In this document: in pieces, positions 19,908 through 27,946 of the stretch
How positions within the stretch are numbered: position 1 is the stretch's first letter
Layout: each line of letters opens with the position of its first letter
Assembly: GCA_903828675.1 (NCBI GenBank)
Contig: CAIKND010000167.1
Location: 1 to 64,000, forward strand
Length of the DNA stretch: 64,000 nt
Direction: 5' to 3'
DNA from: an uncultured Acidobacteriaceae bacterium
GTDB taxonomy: Bacteria; Acidobacteriota; Terriglobia; Terriglobales; Acidobacteriaceae
Program-made: the position numbers and the translations under genes
Notes under the pieces: model-generated
Told to the model about the DNA's origin: nothing
The model's input: only the letters and a program-made list of their open reading frames with translations
The model's database searches: none

Positions 19908-20807
19908 CTATTCGGGCTGTTTTGTCGAGCTGGTTTTGGGCGCCATGTCCTCAATGAAGGTCACTAGCGCTGAATGGTCCAGGTCGCCACTACCGTGATT
20001 CATCAACGCAATCAGCATCTGTTGAACCAGGCTGGTCAGCGGCAAGGCCACCTTCTTCGACTCAGCCGTGAGTAAGGCATTGCGCAGGTCCTTCTGGTGC
20101 AGGCGAATGCGAAAGCCCGGCTTGAAGTTTCTGGCTATAACCATCGGCGCTTTTGCATTGAGCACCGTGCTTCCAGCCAATCCGCCTTTGATCGCATTGA
20201 ACACCACTGCCGAATCCACTCCGCACCGATCCGCAAGAACCAGCGCCTCCGACATTGCAGCTATATTGCCGGCCACAATAATCTGATTCGCAAGCTTGGT
20301 CACGTTGCCTGCGCCCACCCCTCCCGTCAGAACTGCACTCGAACCCATGAGTTTCAGCAGCGGAGTTACCTTGTCGAACGTCTCCTGATCACCACCCACC
20401 ATGATCGCGAGCGTGCCGTCGATCGCTTTCGGCTCTCCACCGCTTACAGGCGCATCCAGAAAGGCAACTCCCTTTTCCTTGCAAGCTGCGCCCATCAACT
20501 GCGAACTCATCGGGCTGATAGAACTCATATCCACGAGGATCAGTCCCGGATGTGCGCCCTCCAGGACTCCTCCCGAACCCAGCACAGCCTGTTCTACTTC
20601 CGGGCCATCCGGCAACATAGTAATCACAATGTCCGTGCGACTCGCGACGTCTTTGCAGGAGACTCCGCGCTCGACACCGTCGGTGACTACAGCATCCACA
20701 GAAGCGGGAACTATGTCATAGGCGACTAATTCATGCCCTGCTTTTCGCAGGTTGCGCAGCATGTGTTTGCCCATGATTCCGAGGCCAATGAATCCAATTT
20801 TAGACAC
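19908..20807 (-). CDS. Beta-hydroxyacid dehydrogenase (tartronate semialdehyde reductase / tetronate dehydrogenase-like)
   Basis: A 299-residue NAD(P)-dependent beta-hydroxyacid dehydrogenase. The Rossmann motif GFIGLGIMGKHM begins at the start, DAPVSGGEPKA is the substrate-binding segment and GNVTKLANQ carries the catalytic Lys. The family includes GarR/GlxR (tartronate semialdehyde to D-glycerate) and LtnD-type threonate dehydrogenases. The GTG at 20807 is chosen because AAGGAG lies six bases upstream and the Rossmann motif then starts at the usual place. It is the last gene of the seven-gene operon, 38 bases after the isomerase gene. The isomerase-plus-dehydrogenase pair fits both the hydroxypyruvate route and a four-carbon acid route. 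Confidence 0.88.
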   Translation of the reverse strand: MSKIGFIGLGIMGKHMLRNLRKAGHELVAYDIVPASVDAVVTDGVERGVSCKDVASRTDIVITMLPDGPEVEQAVLGSGGVLEGAHPGLILVDMSSISPMSSQLMGAACKEKGVAFLDAPVSGGEPKAIDGTLAIMVGGDQETFDKVTPLLKLMGSSAVLTGGVGAGNVTKLANQIIVAGNIAAMSEALVLADRCGVDSAVVFNAIKGGLAGSTVLNAKAPMVIARNFKPGFRIRLHQKDLRNALLTAESKKVALPLTSLVQQMLIALMNHGSGDLDHSALVTFIEDMAPKTSSTKQPE

Positions 20808-20845
20808 GTATTTCTCCTTTTCCGTCATGCCGAATGCTGCGCAGC

Positions 20846-21631
20846 CTAGCCGGCCGATTGCACGGTCCGCAGCCAACCAAGCCCATCGATCGTCTTGCCT
20901 GCCGGGCGATACTCGCATCCCACCCATCCCGTGTATCCGAGTTCGTCGAGCGCGCGGTAGAGGTATTCATAACGCACTTCTCCGGTGTCCGGTTCGTTGC
21001 GCTCGGGGCATCCAGCTATTTGAACGTGCCCGCATCGGGCCTCATAACGCTTGAGTTTGGTAGCAAGATCTCCCTCCATCACTTGCATGTGATAGAGATC
21101 CATTTGCATTTTCAGGTTTGCGGCTCCAACTGCCTCGCAGATTGAATAAGAGTCGCTCTGAGTGGAGACAACAAAGCCCGGCATATCCCGAGTATTAATC
21201 GCTTCGAGAAGAAGTGTGATCTCGTGCTTCGCGAGCTCATCTGCCGCGAATTTGAGATTCTCAATCAGGGTCATGCGACAAGCCGCCGCATCGCAGCCGA
21301 TTGGAACAATGCCAGCCATGGCATGAAGCCGGGGTGTCCCTAACTGCCGGGCATAGGTCAAAGCTGTCTCAACGCCCTTGCGGAATTCCTCTTCGCGCCC
21401 AGGAAGGCAGGTGATTCCGCGCTCGCCCGCGCTCCAGTTGCCTGCCGGCATATTGAATAGAATAACTTCAACACCGGCCGCTTTTGACACGTTCTCGATA
21501 ACCTCTGGCGTGTACTCATACGGAAACAGGAACTCGACCGCCTTAAACCCCGCAATCGCCGCAGCCTGGAAGCGATCGAGGAAAGGCGCCTCTGTGAACA
21601 TCATTGATAAGTTCGCTGCAAATTTTGGCAT
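20846..21631 (-). CDS. Hydroxypyruvate isomerase family protein (Hyi/OtnI-like)
   Basis: A 261-residue TIM-barrel sugar-isomerase-like protein of the Hyi family. It keeps the N-terminal FAANLSMMF start, the metal-binding Glu in LLLEAINTRDMPGF and a second Glu in VGCEYRPAG. Hyi interconverts hydroxypyruvate and tartronate semialdehyde; the homologous OtnI acts on 2-oxotetronate. Sequence alone cannot separate these. It starts five bases after the LarA-like gene, with its GGGGG ribosome site overlapping the end of that gene, so the two are translationally linked. Confidence 0.88.
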   Translation of the reverse strand: MPKFAANLSMMFTEAPFLDRFQAAAIAGFKAVEFLFPYEYTPEVIENVSKAAGVEVILFNMPAGNWSAGERGITCLPGREEEFRKGVETALTYARQLGTPRLHAMAGIVPIGCDAAACRMTLIENLKFAADELAKHEITLLLEAINTRDMPGFVVSTQSDSYSICEAVGAANLKMQMDLYHMQVMEGDLATKLKRYEARCGHVQIAGCPERNEPDTGEVRYEYLYRALDELGYTGWVGCEYRPAGKTIDGLGWLRTVQSAG

Positions 21632-21636
21632 TCGAC

Positions 21637-22914
21637 TTATACCCCCTTCTTTGTGAAATTCGCCATAATGTCCGCGCCCTGGGTTACAACGCCGATTCGG
21701 GCATCACTACCGTGCCTGGCAAACGCCGACGCCAATGCCTCGTTGAAATCATCGGTGGATGTGATGCCAATTTGGGTAGCCTCCGAGTTCGATATTCCGT
21801 CCGTCACCAGGGCGACGTTCAAACGCCTCCGGGTTTGATCGAAGGCGAGGTAAGTGGCAGCAGCAACTTCGTCGGTTACTTTGCCGTCCGACACCAGTTT
21901 CATTACTTCATCTGCTGGTGTTGTCCCGAACTCCACAAGCTGCATGTGATCGGGGGCAATACCTTCCGGCGCCGGAATCATGAGAATCAGTGTCCCGCCG
22001 TCTTTGACCAGCATTCCGCAGTTATTCACAGCCTTGAAGCCCTGCCACAGATCGCGATCAGCCGGATGAGAACTTGCCACAACGATGTCGGGCTTCTCAT
22101 CCAGATCGATGGTGTAGATCGGGCGTGCAATCTCGACGCCCGCGCGGTGCGCTTTTATCACATCGCCTGCAACCACTCCAGCCACGGCACCTGCTGCGTC
22201 CAAAACTACATTCACAATGAACTTGAGACCGGAGCGTACCGCGATAGTCTCCATTTCCTTGCGGACTTCGTTATCGACATTGCCGAGAATCTCATAGACG
22301 CGCGGACCGGCTATCAGATGCGTTCTTCCTGTTGTCAGGGCGTTGGTAACTCCAGGCTGCACCATCTTCGCGCCCCCAGCCCAGCCCGCGTACATGTGCG
22401 GAATGATATTGCCGATCGCAATGCTGATTTCGCTGTCAAGATACTGCCGGCTCACGTGAATGGGAATTCCAAGTGGCGTAACTCCCAAATCGACGAAGTC
22501 CTTTGGATCATGCGAGAGGTTGTTGACCGGAACCCGATGTAATACCGCTTCCCCAACCCGCTCAGCCACCTCATGGTGGTTCATCCGGCGATGAGTCCCA
22601 AGCGCAATCATGACCGAAATATCACTGTCTGCGATTCCCGCCTTGTTCAACTCATCCAGAAGGATGGGGAGAATCAGGGCCTGCGGTGTGCTGCGCGTGC
22701 TGTCATCCACCAGCAGTAGAGTTCTTTTGCCGTGAAGGGCTGCCAATTCAGCAAGCGTTGGTGAGCCGATCGGATTCTGGATCGCATATCTTACTGCGGC
22801 CGCTATATCCGGGATCACCGGTGCATGCCTCGGGCCTTCGATCCACGCGAGGTTCTTTGAAGGAATCTCGATGGTTCGATCGCTGTGTCCGTAGGGAAGC
22901 GTAATGGATGTCAT
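21637..22914 (-). CDS. LarA-like nickel-pincer-dependent racemase/epimerase
   Basis: A 425-residue protein of the lactate racemase LarA family. The signature DDSTRSTP lies at 70-77. His108 (in GTHR), His173 (in PHMYAG) and Lys183 (in GGAK) fall almost exactly where LarA has His108, His174 and the Lys184 that holds the nickel pincer nucleotide cofactor. Family members racemise or epimerise various 2-hydroxyacids, so this protein could invert the C2 centre of a sugar acid used by this operon. The cofactor-making LarB, LarC and LarE are not in the window and would have to be elsewhere. It begins three bases after the transketolase C-terminal subunit. Confidence 0.86.
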   Translation of the reverse strand: MTSITLPYGHSDRTIEIPSKNLAWIEGPRHAPVIPDIAAAVRYAIQNPIGSPTLAELAALHGKRTLLLVDDSTRSTPQALILPILLDELNKAGIADSDISVMIALGTHRRMNHHEVAERVGEAVLHRVPVNNLSHDPKDFVDLGVTPLGIPIHVSRQYLDSEISIAIGNIIPHMYAGWAGGAKMVQPGVTNALTTGRTHLIAGPRVYEILGNVDNEVRKEMETIAVRSGLKFIVNVVLDAAGAVAGVVAGDVIKAHRAGVEIARPIYTIDLDEKPDIVVASSHPADRDLWQGFKAVNNCGMLVKDGGTLILMIPAPEGIAPDHMQLVEFGTTPADEVMKLVSDGKVTDEVAAATYLAFDQTRRRLNVALVTDGISNSEATQIGITSTDDFNEALASAFARHGSDARIGVVTQGADIMANFTKKGV

Positions 22915-22917
22915 GGC

Positions 22918-23916
22918 CTATACAACCTCGCTAATGGGATGGGATGCTGTTCCAGCCTTGCGTGCAAGGACGAGCTGGACCGCAGTTATAATCGCTTCGA
23001 CGCTCATTCCGTACTTGTCCAATAGTTCTTCATACGGGCCTGATTCTGCGAACGTGTCGGGTACGCCAACCCGCTCCAGCGGAGCTGGGTAACTCTGTGC
23101 CAGGCATTCGGCCACAGCACCACCCAGACCACCGATGATAGAGTGCTCTTCGGCAGTAACAATCGCGCCGGTCTGTTTCGCGCAGAGCGTCACCAACTCC
23201 GAATCCATAGGCTTGATCGTGTGCATTTCTACAACCCGCAAGTGAATGCCTTTCACTTCCATTTGCTGTGCTGCCTGGATCGCGCGGGCCACCATGACGC
23301 CGCAGGCAATCACAGTCGCATCATCCCCATCAAGGAGTGTGATGCCTTTGCCTATCGTCGGCGAGTACGCCTCAGTGAAAATCTCGCTAACTTCATTCCG
23401 GCATAAGCGGAAATAGACTGGCCCGCTCCAGGCGGCAACCTGGGGCAAGAGTTTTGTTACTGCAAGCGGGTCGGCCGGAACCACAATTGTCATGTTGGGC
23501 AGACTGCGCAGGATTGCAAGGTCGGCGATTGTCTGATGTGTGGGGCCGTCGAATGAATCGGAGAGCCCGGCATACGCTCCGGCGAGTTTCACATTGGCGC
23601 CGCCAAATGCGAGATGAGTTCGAACCATTTCCAAGGCGCGCGTGGCAAAGAGAAATGCGAATGTGTTTGCTATCGGGACTCTGCCGCTGTTTGCAAATCC
23701 CACAGCAACATCCACTAATGCCGGCTCAGCGATGCCGACATTGAAGAATCGCTGAGGATAGGCCGCCTCGAACATGAAGCTAAAGTCGGAACTCTGGACG
23801 TCGGCGCTGAGCACGACCACGTCGTCCCGCTCACGTCCCAGTTCAACTAGCGCCTCCCCGTAGGCTTTGCGCATCGAAGTAGCACTGCCGAAAGGACTCT
23901 TAATCAGGCTTTCCAT
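22918..23916 (-). CDS. Transketolase-like C-terminal subunit
   Basis: A 332-residue protein with the pyrimidine-binding (transketolase central) domain and C-terminal domain of a split transketolase; AEEHSIIGGLGGAVAE marks the C-terminal part. Together with the preceding gene it should form a thiamine-diphosphate enzyme that moves a two-carbon ketol group. The ATG at 23916 overlaps the end of the preceding gene by 13 bases and has AAGGA at the right distance, so the earlier in-frame start is rejected. Split transketolases are used in special pathways such as the apulose-4-phosphate route. Confidence 0.9.
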   Translation of the reverse strand: MESLIKSPFGSATSMRKAYGEALVELGRERDDVVVLSADVQSSDFSFMFEAAYPQRFFNVGIAEPALVDVAVGFANSGRVPIANTFAFLFATRALEMVRTHLAFGGANVKLAGAYAGLSDSFDGPTHQTIADLAILRSLPNMTIVVPADPLAVTKLLPQVAAWSGPVYFRLCRNEVSEIFTEAYSPTIGKGITLLDGDDATVIACGVMVARAIQAAQQMEVKGIHLRVVEMHTIKPMDSELVTLCAKQTGAIVTAEEHSIIGGLGGAVAECLAQSYPAPLERVGVPDTFAESGPYEELLDKYGMSVEAIITAVQLVLARKAGTASHPISEVV

Positions 23917-24806
23917 TGATTCATCCTTTCCTCTAACTCGGCCAGCGCCGTATCGAATTGTTCGCTGTTCGGAATTCCTCCGTGCCATGCAGGCGCGTTC
24001 TCCATAAAACTCACGCCTTTGCCTTTGGTTGTACGAGCAATGATTGCCACTGGCTTTCCATGGATTTCGTTGGCGAGGTCCAGTGCAGCCAGAATCTCCG
24101 ACACGCTGTGGCCGTGAATTTCAATAACATGCCAGTTGAAAGACGCCCACTTGTCTACGATGGGCTCGGTTGGCATTACTTGGTGCGTCGTGCCAGTCTG
24201 CTGCACTCCGTTGTAGTCCACAATAACCGTCAAGTTACTAAGTCCGTACTTGGCGCCCACCAGCAGGCCTTCCCAGATCACGCCGCTGTTTAATTCCCCA
24301 TCGCCCAAGATGGCATATATCCTTCGGCTTGAGTTTTCCAGGCGCGCCGCAAGGGCCATTCCCGATCCAATTGCCACTCCATGACCCAGTGGCCCTGCGA
24401 CAGCTTCTATTCCCGGCGTCTTGTGCGGCTCTGGGTGCCCCTGCAAACGGCTGCCCAATGCTCTGAAGGTTGGAAGTTCCGAGACAGGAAAGTAGCCGCG
24501 ATGCGCGAGGACCGTGTAGAGCATCGCGCACGCATGCCCCTTTGAAAAAACAAGACGATCCCTGTCTGCCCAGTCAGGGTTTGCAGGATCCAGGCGGAGT
24601 TGATGGAAGTAAAGTGCGGTCAGGATTTCCGCTATGGAGAAGGCTCCCCCAATGTGTCCGGACTTGCGGCCATAGACCATGCGAAGAACCTGGGCGCGAT
24701 ACTCGTATGCGCGACGCGACAGGTCGGCGATCATCTCGGCCGTGTGCGGCGCCTCATACGGATAGACGCGGGCGGGCATTGCCTGGTCTGTTACAGACTT
24801 GATCAC
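23904..24806 (-). CDS. Transketolase-like N-terminal subunit (ThDP-binding)
   Basis: A 300-residue protein equal to the pyrophosphate-binding N-terminal domain of transketolase. The ThDP motif starts with GDGELNSG and ends in DYNGVQQTG; GHIGGAFS and FSKGHACAMLY are the usual active-site segments. The GTG start at 24806 shares a GTGA overlap with the stop of the racemase gene, showing translational coupling. It works with the next gene. A full-length housekeeping transketolase would be about 660 residues, so this is a dedicated split form. Confidence 0.9.
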   Translation of the reverse strand: MIKSVTDQAMPARVYPYEAPHTAEMIADLSRRAYEYRAQVLRMVYGRKSGHIGGAFSIAEILTALYFHQLRLDPANPDWADRDRLVFSKGHACAMLYTVLAHRGYFPVSELPTFRALGSRLQGHPEPHKTPGIEAVAGPLGHGVAIGSGMALAARLENSSRRIYAILGDGELNSGVIWEGLLVGAKYGLSNLTVIVDYNGVQQTGTTHQVMPTEPIVDKWASFNWHVIEIHGHSVSEILAALDLANEIHGKPVAIIARTTKGKGVSFMENAPAWHGGIPNSEQFDTALAELEERMNQWKA

Positions 24807-25495
24807 GCCTTTGCCTCCGCGCCAGATCCGTAGAGTGTCCGGCGAATGGATTCAAAGCCAGTTGTGCCGCTGTTGTACACGGGCACCGCAGTCTTGCCCA
24901 AGTGGGGTTCCAGAGCAGACATGGAGAGTTGCGCAAGGACAATCGAATCTACTCTTCCAGATAACTTTGCGATTTCTTCGAGCAGGATATTGTTGTGTGT
25001 TTCACTATCGCCCTTCTGGATGGCGGCAAATGCCTCAGGGCGAAGGACAGTTGTTATATCGACCGCCTTCCCTTTCTCCGCTGCGACAATGCGCAATAGC
25101 CTCTCTGACGAGGGTACGGTGGTTGCGAGGGTTGCGATCAGTCCAACTCTAGGGCCTTGGTCCACGGCGAGTTCCATCATGGCGCGGTCTATCTGCATGA
25201 TTGGAATGTCTATCATCGGGCGGGCAAGTTCAGCCGCGTAGTTGAACGTGGAACAAGCTAGAAGGATAAGGTCCACGCCGGATTCCTGAAGGTTGTACGC
25301 GTACTGCGCAAATCGAAAGTAGTTATGCTTGGGGATAACTCCGACGCCGGCGCTGATATTGTCTCTCTGAATCGTGTCGTCGCATAGGTGTACCACTGCT
25401 ACGTCAGGGATATACCGATCAAGAAACGGCTGCATCGCACGAATGGTCAGGTTGACCGCATGGATAATGCCGATAGTCCTGGTTGTCTTTTCCAT
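24803..25495 (-). CDS. Asp/Glu racemase superfamily protein
   Basis: A 230-residue protein of the aspartate/glutamate/hydantoin racemase superfamily. It has the two half-sites with catalytic-type residues: LLACSTFNYAAEL supplies the first Cys in the usual CST/CNT context; the second site near IVLAQLSMSA has Ala where a Cys is often found, so the usual two-base racemase chemistry may be changed. The family also contains decarboxylases and isomerases that work on small acids. The ATG at 25495 has AAGGAG ahead of it; the long open frame upstream overlaps the transporter gene and is not coding. Its role in the sugar-acid pathway is unknown. Confidence 0.78.
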   Translation of the reverse strand: MEKTTRTIGIIHAVNLTIRAMQPFLDRYIPDVAVVHLCDDTIQRDNISAGVGVIPKHNYFRFAQYAYNLQESGVDLILLACSTFNYAAELARPMIDIPIMQIDRAMMELAVDQGPRVGLIATLATTVPSSERLLRIVAAEKGKAVDITTVLRPEAFAAIQKGDSETHNNILLEEIAKLSGRVDSIVLAQLSMSALEPHLGKTAVPVYNSGTTGFESIRRTLYGSGAEAKA

Positions 25496-25512
25496 CTTGT
25501 TGTCTCCTTGAT

Positions 25513-26802
25513 TCATTTGCAGATTGAAGACGCCTCTGACAGGGCTGGTGCCGTCTTGAAATCGATAGGGCGAATCACGCGAATTGCCAGCAGGATCACG
25601 CAAAATCCAGTCAGGTGCATCATGCTTACACATGCGAATACGGGACCATACCCAAACCCGTGGTCGAGGAGGCGCCCTACCACCAGGCCGAATACGATGC
25701 CGCCCATCGCTCCACCAAACCCAACCATCCCAGCCACCGAACCCACCATGCTCGATGGGAATATATCTGACGGCAGGGTCATCACCAGCGTGGACCACGA
25801 TTGCTGGCCGGCAAAGGCGATGCTGAACAGAACAATGACAAGTTGCACCGGCGAGTGCGAGACAAGCAATATCAGTGGCATGACTCCCGCACTGATGCCG
25901 AGCGCGGCCTTCCGGGAAAAGTTGACGGAGTGGCCGCCTTTGATCAGCCGACTGGAGAACCAGCCTCCCAGCAGGCTGCCGATTCCAGCTGCCGCGTAGG
26001 GGATCCAGGCAAAGTAGCCCACTTGTTTCGTGTCGAAATGATGCACATCGTACAGATACTTTGGAAGCCAGAATATGTAGAAGTACCACGCGGCGTCGCT
26101 CAGGAACTTGGCAGTCACCAAGCCCGCGACCTGCGGGTACTTCAGCAGGTCGATCCATCGAATCGCCCTGGTGCTCTCAGCCTTCTTGTCGAGCACCTCT
26201 GCAATTTCCAGCCGCTCTTCGGCACTGAGTCGCGGATGCGACGCGGGTGGATGGTATTCAGTTATCCACCAGAGAGTCCAGGCCAGGCCGACTGCGCCAG
26301 CAAGGAAGAACACCCAGCGCCAGTTTAGATGCGCTAATGTGATTGCGATGAGGGGAGGGGCCGCGACTGCGCCGACTGCAGTTCCGGCGTTCATGAGGCC
26401 CATGGCCGTTGAGCGCTCACTTGCCGGGAACCACTCGGCCATGGCCTTGGTGGCCGCCGGAAAGCCGCCTCCCTCGCCCATCCCCAGCAGAAAGAGGCTG
26501 CCAGCGAGAACACCTACGCTGGTTGCGAATCCCTGGCTCGCACACGCTAGAGACCACCAGAGCATGATCAGAAGGAACCCTTTGCGAGTTCCAAGCACAT
26601 CGATCAGTTTTCCACTGACGGCGTACATAAGTGCATACGCGGCCAGGAACGCCGCTTGAAGTTGCGAGAATTGCGTATTTGAGACGGGAAATTCCCGCTG
26701 GATCGCCCGGATTGCCACAGGCAGCGTCTGCCGATCAAAATAGCTGATCGCGATTGCGGCGGTAATCAGGAGGGCCATCCTCCAGCGCAGAGACTTGCTC
26801 AT
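25513..26802 (-). CDS. MFS transporter, anion:cation symporter family (hexuronate/sugar-acid type)
   Basis: A 429-residue protein with twelve likely membrane segments and the family start SYFDRQTLPVAI and GMGEGGGFPAATK, typical of the ACS family (ExuT, tartrate, galactonate and glucarate carriers). It should take up a sugar acid with protons. It is the first gene of the operon, followed 17 bases later by the racemase family gene, and is divergent from the GntR regulator. A carrier of this family argues that the pathway starts from an acid and not a neutral sugar. Confidence 0.9.
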   Translation of the reverse strand: MSKSLRWRMALLITAAIAISYFDRQTLPVAIRAIQREFPVSNTQFSQLQAAFLAAYALMYAVSGKLIDVLGTRKGFLLIMLWWSLACASQGFATSVGVLAGSLFLLGMGEGGGFPAATKAMAEWFPASERSTAMGLMNAGTAVGAVAAPPLIAITLAHLNWRWVFFLAGAVGLAWTLWWITEYHPPASHPRLSAEERLEIAEVLDKKAESTRAIRWIDLLKYPQVAGLVTAKFLSDAAWYFYIFWLPKYLYDVHHFDTKQVGYFAWIPYAAAGIGSLLGGWFSSRLIKGGHSVNFSRKAALGISAGVMPLILLVSHSPVQLVIVLFSIAFAGQQSWSTLVMTLPSDIFPSSMVGSVAGMVGFGGAMGGIVFGLVVGRLLDHGFGYGPVFACVSMMHLTGFCVILLAIRVIRPIDFKTAPALSEASSICK

Positions 26803-26920
26803 TTTGCCAACTTACAGGAAACATGCGTTCTTGCGCGGTCATGGCAGCAACAGGGAGCCGTGATCCCGGTTGTGACGTGAATACTCTTGTTTGACTGCCT
26901 GAATGCAACACGCGACTTCG

Positions 26921-26978
26921 TCTGATATTCAGTAAATCTCATTGTCGCCTCCCAAACATCAGACAGCCTGATATGCAG
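26921..26978. promoter_or_regulatory. Candidate operators in the divergent MFS/GntR promoter region
   Basis: Two near-identical sites, CTGATATTCAG (26922-26932) and CTGATATGCAG (26968-26978), lie 46 bases apart; the first is an inverted repeat with a three-base centre (CTGA-TAT-TCAG). An additional inverted pair ATCAG-N5-CTGAT (26958-26972) overlaps the second. Sites like these between a regulator and its divergent target operon are expected for a dimeric FadR-type protein. Confidence 0.55.
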
Positions 26979-27017
26979 ATGTACTAGCGAGCGAACTATA
27001 ATCAAACGCAGGTACAC

Positions 27018-27749
27018 ATGTCAATGCTTAAACCCGTATCGAGAATCACGTTGGGGGAGCAGGTCGCGGCCCAGCTCTCGGATCAGATATCTGAAGGCAA
27101 ATGGAAGCCTGGCGAAAAGCTGCCTTCCGAAGCAGAGCTCTGCTTTGCGTTGAACATAGGGCGCTCCACTTTGCGCGAAGCCTTAAAGTCGTTGGCATTT
27201 GTCGGAATGGTGCAGATGCGGCCGGGAGAAGGCACGTATGTTATTGAAGGCTCGGGGCTTTTGATCGAGCGGATCATGGCGCGCGGATTTCTCAAAACGG
27301 AGAAAGAGCTGCAAGATGTAGGCGAGGCGCGCGTGGTCCTCGAGGGTGAAACTGCAGCTCTTGCGGCCGAGCGCGCGGAGCCTTCTGACCTTGCTCAGTT
27401 GGACGCTCTCATGAGCGAAATGAAGCTGAGCATAGCCGGGCAAGGGCGTCCTTATGTTGACCTGGACGTGGAGTTTCATTTGGCGATCGCCCAATGCGCC
27501 AAGAACCAAATGCTCTTCGAGTTGCTGTCGCCCATCCGGGGCGTACTCAAGGAGTGGATCAGTAAATCCCAGGAACTTCCCGGAATTCAACAGAGTGCGC
27601 ATCGCCAGCACGCGGCAATTCTCTCCGCCGTTCGCAAGAGAGAGCCTGAGAAGGCAAGGCATGCCATGCGGACGCATCTGCAGACCTGCGAAAGGGTCTT
27701 CAGCCTGCTTGGCAGGCTCACGGGGAGCAAGGACCACGTCGGAGATTGA
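27018..27749 (+). CDS. GntR family, FadR subfamily transcriptional regulator
   Basis: A 243-residue regulator. The winged helix-turn-helix (residues about 10-75) has the GntR pattern PGEKLPSEAEL and GRSTLREAL. The C-terminal FCD effector domain (about 95-225) keeps metal-binding residues in DVEFHLAIA, HRQHAAI and MRTHLQTCE. FadR-subfamily proteins often sense sugar acids or other carboxylates. It is divergent from the seven-gene operon and the shared 215-base region carries paired sites at 26921-26978, so it most likely represses that operon until its acid substrate or an intermediate binds. Confidence 0.92.
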   Translation: MSMLKPVSRITLGEQVAAQLSDQISEGKWKPGEKLPSEAELCFALNIGRSTLREALKSLAFVGMVQMRPGEGTYVIEGSGLLIERIMARGFLKTEKELQDVGEARVVLEGETAALAAERAEPSDLAQLDALMSEMKLSIAGQGRPYVDLDVEFHLAIAQCAKNQMLFELLSPIRGVLKEWISKSQELPGIQQSAHRQHAAILSAVRKREPEKARHAMRTHLQTCERVFSLLGRLTGSKDHVGD

Positions 27750-27946
27750 GGCTGTCCGACGTAGAGCTGGACGTGGCTTGGTCCATTTCCTGAGCCGGCG
27801 GAATTGTCAAAGTTGCAATGCCCTCATGGCGCTTTGTGATCAGCCGCAGCTTCTTGCCATCAACCGCTCATACAGTTACGCTCGATCCCCGCTCATTGGA
27901 AAATCGGCGGGAATCGGGCGTAATTATTTGCCGCGCCAACTATCCT

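Noticed and set aside
25496..26158. N-terminal extension of the racemase family protein
   Set aside because: It overlaps the MFS carrier gene and the real start at 25495 has AAGGAG.
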